Origin: Candidatus Jordarchaeia archaeon
Lineage (GTDB): Archaea > Asgardarchaeota > Jordiarchaeia > Jordiarchaeales > Freyrarchaeaceae
Direction: 5' to 3'
Assembly: GCA_018383835.1 (NCBI GenBank)
Contig: JAHAWR010000107.1
Location: 1-5,441, forward strand
DNA length: 5,441 nucleotides
Shown: piece by piece, positions 1-5,441 of the stretch
How the letters are laid out: every line of letters starts with the position of its first letter
Position numbering within the stretch: position 1 is the stretch's first letter
Notes under the pieces: model-generated
Seen by the model: the letters and a program-made list of their open reading frames with translations, nothing else
The model's database searches: none
What the model was told of the DNA's origin: nothing
Made by a program: the position numbers and the translations under genes

Positions 1-474
1 GAAGGCTATATTCCCCTTTAATGGGGCCTTGCTTGCAAACGTCGCATTCAGGGGAGTATGCGTGTCGGCTATGCCAACGACATTCGGCCCAAGCATCTTC
101 ATGCCGTACTCCCTGACGATGGATAGAAGCTGCTCCTCAAGTCTAGCTCCCTCATAGCCCGTCTCCTTGAAGCCGGCGCTTATAACAATCATGCACTCGA
201 CGCCAGCCTTCCCGCAGTCCTGAGCCACCTCCGGTACAAACTTGGCCGGAACAGTCACAACAGCCAGGTCAACTTTTTCCCCTATAGATTCGACGCTAGG
301 GTAACATGGCAAACCGAGAATGTGGTCAGCGTTAGGGTTCACCGGGAAAACTTTGCCGGGGTATCCACCCTCGACAATGTTCCTTAGAACCTCGTATCCG
401 ACCTTCCCTCTGCTCCTAGATGCTCCCACTACCGCTATGCTCGAAGGCCTAAACAAAGCTCTAATGTCCCTCAA
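1..474 (-). CDS. Acyl-CoA synthetase (NDP-forming) / acetate-CoA ligase (ADP-forming) alpha-type subunit, 5' part only
   Basis: Enzymes of this family convert acyl-CoA, ADP and phosphate to the free acid, CoA and ATP in the cytosol, giving many archaea substrate-level ATP. The first 158 codons are present and the rest lies beyond the left edge. Reading the minus strand from TTG at 474-472 gives a Rossmann CoA-binding domain (about residues 6-100): LFRP at 7-10, VVGAS at 15-19, RGKVGYEVL at 22-30, PVNP at 44-47. The connection to the succinyl-CoA ligase-like domain follows, with SAGFKETG at 99-106, LGPN at 128-131 and LNATF at 142-146. The catalytic His region and any fused beta (ATP-grasp) domain are outside the window, so alpha-only and fused forms cannot be told apart. 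No ATG lies between the upstream TAG and the conserved LFRP. TTG at 474 has GAGGG at 485-481, six nt upstream, and gives a normal N-terminus. TTG at 456 is the alternative. The residue after GPN is Val where I recall Cys in many homologues. Family call is secure; substrate is unknown. Confidence 0.93.
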   Translation of the reverse strand, partial: MRDIRALFRPSSIAVVGASRSRGKVGYEVLRNIVEGGYPGKVFPVNPNADHILGLPCYPSVESIGEKVDLAVVTVPAKFVPEVAQDCGKAGVECMIVISAGFKETGYEGARLEEQLLSIVREYGMKMLGPNVVGIADTHTPLNATFASKAPLKGNIAF

Positions 475-480
475 GAAGCT

Positions 481-485
481 CCCTC
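481..485 (-). promoter_or_regulatory. Ribosome binding site supporting the TTG start of the acyl-CoA synthetase
   Basis: GAGGG on the minus strand lies six nt upstream of TTG at 474-472, inside a purine-rich linker that begins right after the TAG of the preceding gene. It favours TTG 474 over TTG 456. It also suggests the downstream gene is translated by re-initiation or its own ribosome loading after termination at the TAG. Confidence 0.5.
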
Positions 486-498
486 TCTTCCTCTTTTC

Positions 499-1251
499 CT
501 AGAAGGCATCGAAAAGTCCCAGGGTTGGTAAGTCCCCTATAATTATTTTTCCTTCGGCTCCATCCAAAAGCACCTTGCAGCGTTTGCCCTTATAACTGTA
601 ATCTATCCTCCATATTGGAGCGTGGAGGTAGCACACTTCCCCGACTTTGAAGTCTGTTTCGTGCTCTATAACTCTGTCGACTTCTTTTCTTGCGAGGTAT
701 ATGTGGTGCTCCACGACCTCGACTTTAGCCCTTTCAACTGCCTCGTCCTCGCCGAACTCGGCGTTAAGGACTTTAGCGTGCTCCGGGATCTTGGTGAAGT
801 CATAGGGCATCTTACCCCTCAGAGGCACGTCGTACTCCCTAGCCGGGAAGTCGGCTGCTCTCTGAGCAATCACCACCCAGTCATACTTACCCCTTATCTT
901 CCCCTCTTCGACATGTCCTGTACCAATCCTCTCAAAAACACCCTTAAACTTGGTTGTAGCTTCTATAGGAACCACCCAGAAGGGGTAGACGAAAAGGGTA
1001 ACCTCATCAAACTTAGCTTTCCTGGATAGGTTCCTCGGGGCCAGAAAGCTCGATGACATCCAGCCCCTAACTACCTCTACAGCTTCTTTTTCGTCTTTAA
1101 TGTTAAAGGGTAGAAGGGCATGCTCCAACGTGAAAGGCCTGTGATGAGTGAGGACTGTGGTATAACCACAGTAGCTGCACGTCGCGACATAGTCTCCGGC
1201 CTTATAGCTGAGAGGCGCTCCACAATGATCACACTTAATGACCACTTTCAA
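499..1251 (-). CDS. Zinc-ribbon protein of unknown function
   Basis: A 250-residue, probably cytosolic protein whose function I do not recognise. The N-terminus is a compact zinc ribbon, CDHC at 7-10 and CSYC at 25-28, four Cys spaced as CxxC-14-CxxC. A helical stretch follows (about 49-70, with AVEVVRGWM at 57-65), then a beta-rich body with YPFWVVPIEATTKFKG at 89-104. A related segment closes the protein: APIWRIDYSYKGKR at 211-224, then VLLDGAEGKII at 227-237. This order resembles, from memory, bacterial and archaeal proteins loosely annotated as zinc-ribbon or TFIIB-type zinc-finger proteins; no reaction is known to me. No signal peptide or membrane helix is visible. The start is TTG at 1251-1249, since an in-frame TAA lies 24 nt upstream with no ATG between. 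A weak GGGG lies seven nt before it. GTG two codons later is an alternative. It ends in TAG only 24 nt before the acyl-CoA synthetase start, so the two are probably co-transcribed. Confidence 0.85.
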   Translation of the reverse strand: MKVVIKCDHCGAPLSYKAGDYVATCSYCGYTTVLTHHRPFTLEHALLPFNIKDEKEAVEVVRGWMSSSFLAPRNLSRKAKFDEVTLFVYPFWVVPIEATTKFKGVFERIGTGHVEEGKIRGKYDWVVIAQRAADFPAREYDVPLRGKMPYDFTKIPEHAKVLNAEFGEDEAVERAKVEVVEHHIYLARKEVDRVIEHETDFKVGEVCYLHAPIWRIDYSYKGKRCKVLLDGAEGKIIIGDLPTLGLFDAF

Positions 1252-1298
1252 TGATGAACCCCGACATGGAAGTTATACGTTAAAATTTGCTAGAAACG

Positions 1299-1307
1299 TT
1301 ATATATA
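1299..1307 (+). promoter_or_regulatory. TATA box (with upstream BRE-like purines) for the M48 protease; possibly shared with the divergent gene
   Basis: TTATATATA is preceded by AGAAACG at 1292-1298, a good archaeal BRE-like stretch. A start site about 26 nt downstream of the box centre falls near 1329, giving a roughly 30-nt leader before ATG 1360. The leader contains GAGG at 1346-1349. The element is nearly symmetrical and reads TATATATAA on the minus strand. From there it could start a transcript near 1277 for the zinc-ribbon gene, although the minus-side BRE is poorer. A second minus-strand AT-rich candidate (AATTTTAA, about 1281-1288) could serve instead. Assignment to the protease is stronger than to the divergent gene. 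Confidence 0.6.
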
Positions 1308-1329
1308 CCATACGCCTCTTTGAGTACCT

Positions 1330-1347
1330 ATGAAAATGTTTCCGTGA
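1330..1347 (+). other. Five-codon mini-ORF (MKMFP, stop TGA) in the leader of the protease gene
   Basis: ATG at 1330 opens a reading frame that stops at TGA 1345-1347, in the same frame as the protease ATG at 1360. The predicted transcription start from the TATA box (about 1329) would put this ATG at the very 5' end of the mRNA, a leaderless position. Its TGA overlaps the GTGAGG that probably serves as ribosome binding site for the protease. It may be chance; nothing shows it is translated. Confidence 0.25.
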
Positions 1348-1359
1348 GGCGCATTTTTA

Positions 1360-2604
1360 ATGGGTCGGCTTTTCTACCTTAAAGTCAGGATGGTAGTGGC
1401 CACCGCCGCCATGTTCCTGTTAACGTTCGCATTTTTCCTTGGGGTCAGCATGATAGTCAAAGGACTTCCCATCAACATCACGAGCTTCCTGCCAGGTGCT
1501 GAAGAATCGGGCACCAGCACCTTCATTAGTTCCCTCGGGGTCGGAGCAAGCATCCCTGTCTTTCCCTTACAAGAGGCAGGAAACTTCTTTCAGATACCGG
1601 AGTCGTACTGGAGAGACACCTTTCTTCTAAGTTGGATGCTTCAAGAGCTTCAGTGGAGCTGGCTGTTTGATCCATATGTCATGGGCGGCCTAGCTGCCTT
1701 AACAGTCTTCTTCATGTTTTTCGAGTGGCTTGCAGGCCCATCAATCGCCTTCAGAGCCCTAGGAGCAAAGTACGTATCTCCTGAAGATGCTCCATGGCTC
1801 CACTCAACAATTGAGGAGCTGGCTAAGAAAAGCGGCATACCTAAACCACGCGTCGCCATCTCGCGCTACTCTTTCCCTAATGGATGCGTCTTTGGGAGAA
1901 CGCTGGGTAGCTCAACGCTGGTCGTCACAGAAGGTTTGCTCAAGGAGCTCAATGCCGACGAGGTAAGAGCCGTCATAGGACACGAGCTCGGCCACTTAAA
2001 GCACAAGGACTGCATAGTTTTAACCCTGCTAAGCGCTATACCAACGCTTTGCTTCATAATATTCACTCTAGCTTTCTCCGGGCTAAGAGTCACATATAGG
2101 CCGCGCGGTAAAGGAAGCGGATGGGCAATAGTTCTTCTCGTCATAGGAGTGATCTCCATCTTAGCGTACTTTGTAACCTTACTGGTGGTGAGGTATCTGA
2201 GCAGAATGCGCGAGTTTTACGCTGACGCCTACTCCGCTTACACGACCAACCCATCATACATGAAGAGCGCGCTGGCAAAAATTGCCTATGGCTTATCCAC
2301 GAAGCAGGTGGAGGTTCACGGCGCTAGAGCCTTCTTCGTCGAGGATCCAGCTGCGGCGTCAAAGGAGATAAACGAGATAATGCGTAACCTTGAGGAGCAC
2401 GACCTAAACAAGGACGGTGTACTGGACGAAAGGGAGCTTCAAATAGCAATGGAGAAAGAGGCGGCGAAAAGCAGGTGGAATAGACTCAACATGCTCTTCT
2501 CAACACACCCACCGACATTCAAAAGGATACTCCTTCTATCCATAATAGAAAAAGAGCTTAGGGCAGGCCGCTTCTCCTCACAGAACATCTACAGGCACAT
2601 CTAA
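1360..2604 (+). CDS. htpX: HtpX-like M48 family membrane zinc metalloprotease with a C-terminal EF-hand loop
   Basis: Membrane-embedded protease. HtpX relatives cut damaged or misassembled membrane proteins on the cytosolic side. Helices are predicted at about 11-33, 107-127, 217-239 and 255-279. The segment 34-106 between the first two is a long, probably extracytoplasmic, loop. The M48 signature HELGH at 208-212 supplies two zinc-ligand His and the catalytic Glu; the third ligand is E285 in REFYADA (284-290). FPNGCVFG at 172-179 and STHPPTFKRI at 381-390 are also HtpX-type. Residues 348-359 (DLNKDGVLDERE) match every liganding position of a canonical EF-hand loop: D348, N350, D352, D356 and E359, with G353 and L355 in place. 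They sit between two helix-forming stretches (333-347 and 359-370). At 414 residues it is longer than E. coli HtpX (about 293), because of the N-terminal loop and the EF-hand insert. ATG 1360 is chosen because an in-frame TGA lies 12 nt upstream. It converges on the cation pump, with overlapping stops. Confidence 0.93.
   Translation: MGRLFYLKVRMVVATAAMFLLTFAFFLGVSMIVKGLPINITSFLPGAEESGTSTFISSLGVGASIPVFPLQEAGNFFQIPESYWRDTFLLSWMLQELQWSWLFDPYVMGGLAALTVFFMFFEWLAGPSIAFRALGAKYVSPEDAPWLHSTIEELAKKSGIPKPRVAISRYSFPNGCVFGRTLGSSTLVVTEGLLKELNADEVRAVIGHELGHLKHKDCIVLTLLSAIPTLCFIIFTLAFSGLRVTYRPRGKGSGWAIVLLVIGVISILAYFVTLLVVRYLSRMREFYADAYSAYTTNPSYMKSALAKIAYGLSTKQVEVHGARAFFVEDPAAASKEINEIMRNLEEHDLNKDGVLDERELQIAMEKEAAKSRWNRLNMLFSTHPPTFKRILLLSIIEKELRAGRFSSQNIYRHI
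2542..2557 (-). terminator. Possible T-rich terminator for the cation pump transcript
   Basis: About 45 nt past the pump's stop codon the minus strand reads CTCTTTTTCTATTATG, a short T tract of the kind archaeal RNA polymerase terminates at. It lies inside the 3' end of the convergent protease gene. The tract is short and no hairpin was identified, so this is tentative. Confidence 0.25.
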
Positions 2605-5261
2605 CTCCTCCTCTTTCTTCTCTGGTAAACTTTCTTAGCCTCATAGAACGCTATGATGCTACTTGAGGCGGCGATTATGAACATCCAGTCTAGTGCCGTT
2701 ATAGGGTAAGTTTCGAACATCGGCTGAAGGGCGGGGACGTAAACAACGACGAGCTGCAAGGCAAACGCTATCGCGATGGACAGTATGAAGTACTTGTTCG
2801 AGAATGGGTGCATTTGGAAGAGGGATTTATACTCCGACCTGTAGTTTGCTGCGTTAAATATCTGGAAAAGTATGAGTGTTATGAAAGCTATTGCCTTAGC
2901 CCTCTCGTAGTTACCTGAGAACGGTGTTCCGAGCTCCATCGAGTAGAGGAGCAGCGTTACGCAGCTCATCACTAAGCCGCAGCCTAGCAGCTCTAGGATG
3001 GAGCCGCGCCCTATAAATGGGGCCTTGGGATCTCTTGGGGGTCGTCTCATCACATCCTCCTCTGGGGGTTCAACAGCTAAGGCGAGTGCCGGGAAACTGT
3101 CGGTGACAAGGTTTATCCACAGTATCTGGGCTGCGGTTAATGGGAGGGGGAGACCTATCATCATGGCGATGAATATTGTTAGGAGCTCCCCTATGTTTGA
3201 AGCCAGCAAGTAGTAGACAGTCTTCTTTATGTTGCTGTATATTGTGCGCCCCTCCTCCACAGCCGAGACTATGGTGGCGAAGTTGTCGTCGCTGAGCACC
3301 ATGTCGGCCGTCTCTTTGGCTACGTCGGTTCCAGTCACCCCCATTGCTACCCCTATGTCTGCCTTCTTGAGGGCTGGCGCATCGTTCACCCCGTCCCCCG
3401 TCATCGCAACCACATGTCCCCGTCTCTTGAGGGCAGACACTATCTTGAGCTTATGCTCAGGGGAGACCCGCGCATAAACCCTCACTTTCTCAACAACTTT
3501 TTCCAGCTCGTTAACATCTATTTTTTCTAGCTCAGTCCCTGTCATCGACAAGTCGTTTTCCTCAAAAATGCCGACCTCGCTGGCGATGGCTCTAGCCGTC
3601 AACTCGTTGTCGCCCGTTATCATAACGACCTTTATCCCTGCACTCTTACACTTCTCAACAGCACTCTTGGCCTCGTCCCTTGGAGGATCCATCATGCCAA
3701 CCAGTCCTAGGAAGACCAGCCCTTCCTCAACCTCCTTCTCCACGTAGGCGTCCTTGACTTCCACCTCCTTGTATGCCACAGCCAGAACTCTCAGCGCCCT
3801 CTCAGCCATCCTGCGGTTCCCATCTAGAATTCTTTCCCTCTCCTCGTCGCCTATCTCCCTTAAAGCCCCATCCACAAGCATCATGGACGATAATCCCAAA
3901 ACCACTTCAGGAGCTCCCTTAACACATACAATGGCCCCACCATTCCACAGGTTAACTGTATCCATCCTTTTACGCTCAGACTCAAACGGGATCTCAAATA
4001 TCCTAGGATGCTTCTCTCTCAAGTCGTCCACCCTTATCCCTAGATTTTCGGCCGCCACCAGCAAGGCACCCTCTGTTGGATCCCCAATAATCTTCCACCT
4101 GCCCCCCTCCCGCTTCAGTTCAGCGTCATTACAGAGCGCAGCGACCTCAAATAGAAACCGCAGGTGCTGGTTGCGTCCTTCATCTAGCGCTGCGTTTTCC
4201 CGACTTGTAAGCGAGATCATTTGGTGAGGAATATAAACCTCCCTAACCGTCATCTCATTTTTAGTTATCGTCCCGGTCTTATCGCTACATATGACAGTCG
4301 CGCAACCCAGCGTCTCGACGGATGGTAGCTTCCTGATTATAGCATTCCTTCTTGCCATCCGCTGCACTCCCAAAGCTAAGGTGATTGTAACTATTGCCGG
4401 CAAACCCTCAGGCACAACGGCTACAGCCAAGCTCACCGACGCTAAGAAAATCTTCAGAATCTCGATCCCCCTCATCAACCCGGCGAGGAATATTATGCCA
4501 CAAGCCAGCACAGCAGCCAAGCCAAGCTTTCCGCCAAGCTCCCCCATCCTCCTCTGAAGAGGCGTCTCCTCCTCCTTAACAGTCTGGACGAGGGCGGCAA
4601 CCCTCCCAAACTCGGTGTTCATTCCAGTTGCAACAACAACTCCAACCCCTCTTCCCCTAGCGACGACGGTGCCCATGTAAGCCATATTAGCCCGGCTACC
4701 AAGTGGTGTGTCCTCGCCTAAAAGTACAGATGCATACTTAACGACTGGAACAGACTCCCCGGTAAGGGCGGACTCGTCCACTCTGAGATTCACTGCCTCG
4801 ATGAGCCTTACGTCAGCAGGAACCCTATCCCCCGCCTCCAGCAAGACAACGTCGCCAACCACAAGCTCCCTAGCATACATCTTCCTCTTTTCGCCATCAC
4901 GAACAACGGTGGCCTGAGGAGCAGCCATCTTCTTCAAAGCCTCAACAGCCTGCTCAGCCTTATACTCCTGGTAGAAGCCCAAAACAGCGTTCATGAAAAC
5001 TATGAACATTATAACGCCAGTGTCAGCTAAGTCTCCAAGAGCGAGGGAGATCAAAGCGGCAACCATGAGAATCAGAATTAGAACGCTCTTAAACTGGTTT
5101 AAGAAGAGAAAAACCGGGTGACGCTTCCTTACCTCCTTGATCTCATTAAAACCGTAAACCTTAAGCCTCGCCTCAGCCTCCGCCTGCGATAAGCCATGCC
5201 TACTAGAAGCAACTATCTCAAGAGCTTCATCAATAGTGAGCGAATGCCAAGCCTTCTCCAT
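2601..5261 (-). CDS. P2-type cation-transporting ATPase, Ca2+-ATPase-like (SERCA/PMCA type)
   Basis: Ten-helix membrane pump that uses ATP to export a cation, most likely Ca2+, through an aspartyl-phosphate intermediate. All core domains are intact in 886 residues: cation-ATPase N-terminal domain (about 5-60), actuator domain with TGES at 167-170, M4 PEGLP at 284-288, phosphorylation motif DKTGT at 327-331 (D327), nucleotide domain with FESERKRM at 426-433 and KGAPE at 448-452, ITGD at 548-551, and hinge TGDGVNDAP at 621-629. Helices M5-M10 lie at about 681-872, and the C-terminus is basic. Aligned by eye with SERCA, calcium ligands are kept: E285 in M4, N689 and E692 in M5, N717, T720 and D721 in M6. 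The M8 glutamate (SERCA E908) is Q800. N689, E692 and PEGLP argue against a proton or heavy-metal pump; Mn2+ or Na+ cannot be excluded. ATG 5261 has GGGTGG at 5274-5269 seven nt upstream. The gene ends in TAG that overlaps the protease TAA. Confidence 0.93.
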   Translation of the reverse strand: MEKAWHSLTIDEALEIVASSRHGLSQAEAEARLKVYGFNEIKEVRKRHPVFLFLNQFKSVLILILMVAALISLALGDLADTGVIMFIVFMNAVLGFYQEYKAEQAVEALKKMAAPQATVVRDGEKRKMYARELVVGDVVLLEAGDRVPADVRLIEAVNLRVDESALTGESVPVVKYASVLLGEDTPLGSRANMAYMGTVVARGRGVGVVVATGMNTEFGRVAALVQTVKEEETPLQRRMGELGGKLGLAAVLACGIIFLAGLMRGIEILKIFLASVSLAVAVVPEGLPAIVTITLALGVQRMARRNAIIRKLPSVETLGCATVICSDKTGTITKNEMTVREVYIPHQMISLTSRENAALDEGRNQHLRFLFEVAALCNDAELKREGGRWKIIGDPTEGALLVAAENLGIRVDDLREKHPRIFEIPFESERKRMDTVNLWNGGAIVCVKGAPEVVLGLSSMMLVDGALREIGDEERERILDGNRRMAERALRVLAVAYKEVEVKDAYVEKEVEEGLVFLGLVGMMDPPRDEAKSAVEKCKSAGIKVVMITGDNELTARAIASEVGIFEENDLSMTGTELEKIDVNELEKVVEKVRVYARVSPEHKLKIVSALKRRGHVVAMTGDGVNDAPALKKADIGVAMGVTGTDVAKETADMVLSDDNFATIVSAVEEGRTIYSNIKKTVYYLLASNIGELLTIFIAMMIGLPLPLTAAQILWINLVTDSFPALALAVEPPEEDVMRRPPRDPKAPFIGRGSILELLGCGLVMSCVTLLLYSMELGTPFSGNYERAKAIAFITLILFQIFNAANYRSEYKSLFQMHPFSNKYFILSIAIAFALQLVVVYVPALQPMFETYPITALDWMFIIAASSSIIAFYEAKKVYQRRKRRS

Positions 5262-5268
5262 CGGACAG

Positions 5269-5274
5269 CCACCC
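5269..5274 (-). promoter_or_regulatory. Ribosome binding site of the cation pump
   Basis: GGGTGG on the minus strand ends seven nt before ATG 5261. It is a partial match to the archaeal GGAGGTGA consensus, and it supports a leadered transcript and this start codon. Confidence 0.45.
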
Positions 5275-5316
5275 TTAAGAATGCTGAAAAGGTTATCCTA
5301 AACGTTTTTGCTTTTC

Positions 5317-5323
5317 TTAATAA
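5317..5323 (-). promoter_or_regulatory. Candidate TATA box of the cation pump
   Basis: The minus strand reads TTATTAA here, which would place transcription start near 5294 and give a leader of about 33 nt containing the ribosome binding site. The box is not a strong match. TTTAGGAT closer to the gene, preceded by a purine/A-rich stretch (about 5300-5315), is an alternative. Confidence 0.3.
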
Positions 5324-5400
5324 GGATATCGAAGAAAATGGCAACCTTCACGACCCCTTTCTAAATTGCCGCCGTAGTTAGCAGTTTCTAAGTAGGAAGG

Positions 5401-5408
5401 TTTAAATA
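5401..5408 (+). promoter_or_regulatory. TATA box for a gene entering at the right edge
   Basis: TTTAAATA preceded by AGGAAGG is a typical archaeal TATA element. Its centre lies about 28 nt before ATG 5433, the spacing expected between a TATA box and the transcription start, so the mRNA would begin at or just before the start codon. No ribosome binding site is seen between box and ATG, which fits a leaderless transcript. Confidence 0.55.
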
Positions 5409-5432
5409 GTTGTAAGTATAGATAAGTTATCG

Positions 5433-5441
5433 ATGAGCCTT
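5433..5441 (+). CDS. Probable start of a leaderless gene, three codons only
   Basis: ATG AGC CTT (Met-Ser-Leu) runs to the window end. The call rests only on the position of the ATG about 28 nt from a good TATA box; three codons cannot show coding potential or function. It would be transcribed away from the cation pump, with 171 nt between the two start codons. Confidence 0.4.

Noticed and set aside
320..502. Plus-strand 60-codon frame at the left
   Set aside because: It is antisense to the CoA-binding domain of the acyl-CoA synthetase, whose motifs (VVGAS, PVNP) are unmistakable on the minus strand.
622..1029. Plus-strand open frame of 135 codons opposite the zinc-ribbon gene
   Set aside because: Its translation shows no recognisable domain, while the minus strand encodes a coherent protein with a zinc ribbon and conserved-looking motifs. 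It is an antisense shadow.
1294..1300. AAACGTT shared between the protease promoter and the pump upstream region (5300-5307, AAACGTTT) as a common operator
   Set aside because: Some shared 7-mers are expected by chance between regions of 108 and 171 nt, and the positions relative to the TATA boxes differ. Not reported without comparative support.
1345..1347. TGA in frame before the protease read as selenocysteine, extending the protein
   Set aside because: No selenocysteine insertion element was seen, and the ATG at 1360 gives a normal N-terminus running into the first membrane helix.
3754..4227. Plus-strand open frame of 157 codons opposite the cation pump
   Set aside because: Ser/Pro/Arg-rich low-information translation, entirely antisense to the nucleotide-binding domain of an intact P-type ATPase.
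5196..5381. Plus-strand 61-codon frame crossing the pump start into the intergenic region
   Set aside because: Part is antisense to the pump N-terminus; no promoter or ribosome binding site was seen and the protein has no recognisable feature.

Overview
The window looks like chromosomal DNA from an archaeon, most likely a thermophilic member of the Thermoproteota/TACK group. Four things point that way. TATA boxes lie where TFB/TBP promoters predict them, one preceded by a purine-rich BRE-like stretch. Part of an ADP-forming acyl-CoA synthetase is present. TTG starts and AGG/AGA arginine codons are frequent. One gene at the right edge appears to have a leaderless start. No RNA gene, CRISPR array, insertion sequence or prophage feature was seen. 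The exact lineage cannot be fixed without a database search.

Layout, left to right. (1) A minus-strand pair: a zinc-ribbon protein of unknown function (499-1251), followed after 24 nt by the 5' part of an acyl-CoA synthetase (NDP-forming) gene that runs off the left edge (1-474). Both start at TTG. They lie in the same frame, separated by one TAG stop and a short purine-rich linker. (2) A 108-nt divergent promoter region (1252-1359) with one near-symmetrical TATA element and a five-codon mini-ORF. (3) A plus-strand HtpX-like M48 membrane metalloprotease (1360-2604) that carries a textbook EF-hand calcium loop near its C-terminus. (4) A minus-strand P2-type (Ca2+-ATPase-like) cation pump of 886 residues (2601-5261). 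It converges on the protease so tightly that the two stop codons share bases. (5) A 171-nt intergenic region (5262-5432) that ends in a strong TATA box and the first codons of a probably leaderless plus-strand gene.

The protease and the pump are the most thought-provoking pair. The protease has a predicted cytosolic Ca2+-binding loop, and its neighbour would pump Ca2+ out of the cytosol. They are convergent, not an operon, so a functional link is only a hypothesis. The left pair looks like a conventional short operon linking an uncharacterised zinc-ribbon protein to acyl-CoA/ATP metabolism.
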